Source: Lachnospiraceae bacterium
Lineage (GTDB): Bacteria > Bacillota > Clostridia > Lachnospirales > Lachnospiraceae
Length of the DNA: 64,000 bases
Assembly: GCA_015056915.1 (NCBI GenBank)
Contig: SVFK01000011.1
Span: 1-64,000 of the forward strand
Direction of reading: 5' to 3'
Positions 63,172-64,000 of this stretch are shown here, in pieces. The notes beneath the pieces were generated by a model. That model did no database searches. It worked only from the letters and a program-made list of their open reading frames with translations, and had not been told where the DNA came from. A program made the position numbers and the translations under genes. Within the stretch, counting starts at the first letter, position 1, and every line of letters begins with the position of its first letter.

Positions 63172-63425
63172 CCTAATAACATGACCCCGGAGAAGATTCC
63201 ACGCCCACATTGGTCTGTATTATTTGTCATCTACAGGAGCCTTAGTTGCTCTTAGGATTGTCAAATATGTGTTGTTGCCCCAAATTCGTATGTTTGAGCG
63301 TAGCGAGTTTTCGAATTTGGGGCAACAACACATATTTGACAATCCTAAGAGCAACTTGGCTCCGCAGCCGCAAATAATACAGACCAATGTGGGCGTGGAA
63401 TCTTCTCCGGGGTCATGTTATTAGG
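63172..63425. repeat. 254-bp palindromic element, copy B
   Basis: Outer arms of about 54 bp (63172-63226 and 63371-63425) are perfect inverted repeats but differ from those of copy A. The core (63224-63373) matches copy A: TTGTCATCTACAGGAGCC, loop with GTTTGAGCGTAGCGAG, return ending GGCTCCGCAGCCGCAA. The inner arms, including GGATTGTCAAATATGTGTTG, are also perfectly paired, so almost the whole 254 bp can fold into one hairpin. It begins 3 bp after the stop codon of the small Cys-rich gene and ends 40 bp upstream of the acpP -35. Confidence 0.95.
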
Positions 63426-63428
63426 CGC

Positions 63429-63695
63429 CTACAGTCCTTCCTTTTCCGCGCGATACCGACACCCTTCTTCCGCAGAGCCGATTACGCACACATCTGCCTT
63501 TCCTTCCTTGACACACAGCTCACAGGAGGGACAGGGACTCATGCTTTCTCCAAAGGGTCTGGGCACGCTGCCGCCCGCGCTGCTGTGTTCACAAGTGGAA
63601 CACCAACAGGAAGCACATTCCGGGAAATTACCGTGCTCCACCATCAGCAAATCCATTAAATTTAATTGTCCTTCTATCTCATTCTTGCGACCCAT
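63429..63695 (-). CDS. Small Cys-rich protein of unknown function
   Basis: 88 residues from the ATG at 63695 with AGGAG nine bases upstream. Ten or so Cys, in the order CASCWCSTC, CPSCELC and later single Cys, suggest metal binding or a cluster. N-terminus MGRKNEIEGQLNLMDLL is helical. No known family recognised. A small hypothetical gene follows the same strand upstream. Confidence 0.65.
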   Translation of the reverse strand: MGRKNEIEGQLNLMDLLMVEHGNFPECASCWCSTCEHSSAGGSVPRPFGESMSPCPSCELCVKEGKADVCVIGSAEEGCRYRAEKEGL

Positions 63696-63794
63696 TTCAT
63701 ATTCTCCTGATATTGTAAATATTTCAAAATTGCAACACGACTTGTCTCTGAATATTGCCTTCCGCATCCAGAAATGCACCTTGCTGACTGAAAT

Positions 63795-63977
63795 TTACAA
63801 GTGCTTAACCCTATTTAAGTTAAAATAAAAATCATATGCATTAGAACATTCTTCGAATGTAAGTCCCGTTTCCTTTACCCAATACTCTACAGCTGCCTCT
63901 TTACTTTTGAATTTGGATAACATTACTGTTGTTTCTGCCATCCTAAACAAAGCGTTCTTGAAGTCTTCATAACTCAC
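63795..63977 (-). CDS. Small hypothetical protein near the right edge
   Basis: 60 residues, MSYEDFKNALFRMAETTVML..., all-helical and acidic; no family recognised. It lies 99 bp upstream of the Cys-rich gene on the same strand. Its promoter may lie past the edge. Moderately likely to be real because of its codon use and start context. Confidence 0.5.
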   Translation of the reverse strand: MSYEDFKNALFRMAETTVMLSKFKSKEAAVEYWVKETGLTFEECSNAYDFYFNLNRVKHL

Positions 63978-64000
63978 ACCACAATCTACATCATATATTC

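Noticed and set aside
12635..63425. Insertion sequences behind the palindromes
   Set aside because: No transposase gene or fragment is found in or next to any of them, and the palindromes are too short or too symmetric to be IS elements; a non-autonomous element remains possible.

Overview
The window is low-to-moderate GC DNA from a spore-forming anaerobic Firmicute, most likely a member of the Lachnospiraceae. The pointers are spmA/spmB, a FabK-type fatty-acid operon, a T-box leader on metG, a glycyl-radical-type activase, split transketolase, MsmX-type ATPase beside a CdaR-like regulator, a DUF5711-like protein, and strong clostridial SD sequences. Nearly all genes lie on the minus strand. 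No phage, IS element or CRISPR array is visible.

Layout: 0-0.35 kb holds two tandem leftward promoters and a leader that looks like the start of an rRNA operon lying off the left edge, preceded by four 25-bp repeats. 0.4-8.4 kb holds envelope proteins (CvpA-like, DUF5711-like, LysM), aldose epimerase, recR-ybaB-dnaX and a phosphofructokinase; then tRNA-Ser(CGA). 8.7-13.6 kb holds a lipoprotein, D-lactate dehydrogenase, a MATE exporter and an NrdG-like activase. 13.6-21 kb is a maltodextrin import/degradation block (malE-F-G, malQ, glgP) with LacI-type operators. 21-24.8 kb has tadA, SRP RNA, a flavin reductase and a radical SAM protein. 24.9-34.9 kb has a CdaR-like regulator, the shared sugar ATPase, metG with its T-box and trailing genes, a ClC channel and rpe. 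35-42 kb is a complete arabinose pathway (araR-araA-araB-araD plus split transketolase, feeding rpe). 42.3-46.4 kb has a DUF885 protein, a MarR regulator, an Mrr-like membrane nuclease and spmAB. 56-63 kb is the type II fatty-acid operon acpP-fabK-D-G-F-Z-(NPD)-fabH.

The most unusual coding locus is 46.97-55.87 kb: nine co-directional, tightly packed genes. HD-GYP and EAL c-di-GMP phosphodiesterase-family genes lie at the two ends. Between them are a SipW-type signal peptidase, three proteins with SipW-type (TasA-like) N-termini plus a fourth membrane-anchored exoprotein, a membrane-anchored McrB-like AAA+ ATPase, and a partner protein resembling DUF2357/McrC-like proteins but without a visible nuclease. 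I infer a c-di-GMP-linked surface fibre or matrix system in which a McrBC-like pair has been recruited to a non-restriction role.

The second theme is large palindromic DNA. Two elements (12.6 and 63.2 kb) share a ~150-bp core hairpin inside different, locus-specific inverted arms, with a short relative at 10.1 kb. Unrelated palindromes occur at 31.7, 39.3 and 46.4 kb (the last ~540 bp). Four of them begin 3-8 bp after the stop codon of a minus-strand gene and the fifth abuts a T-box terminator.
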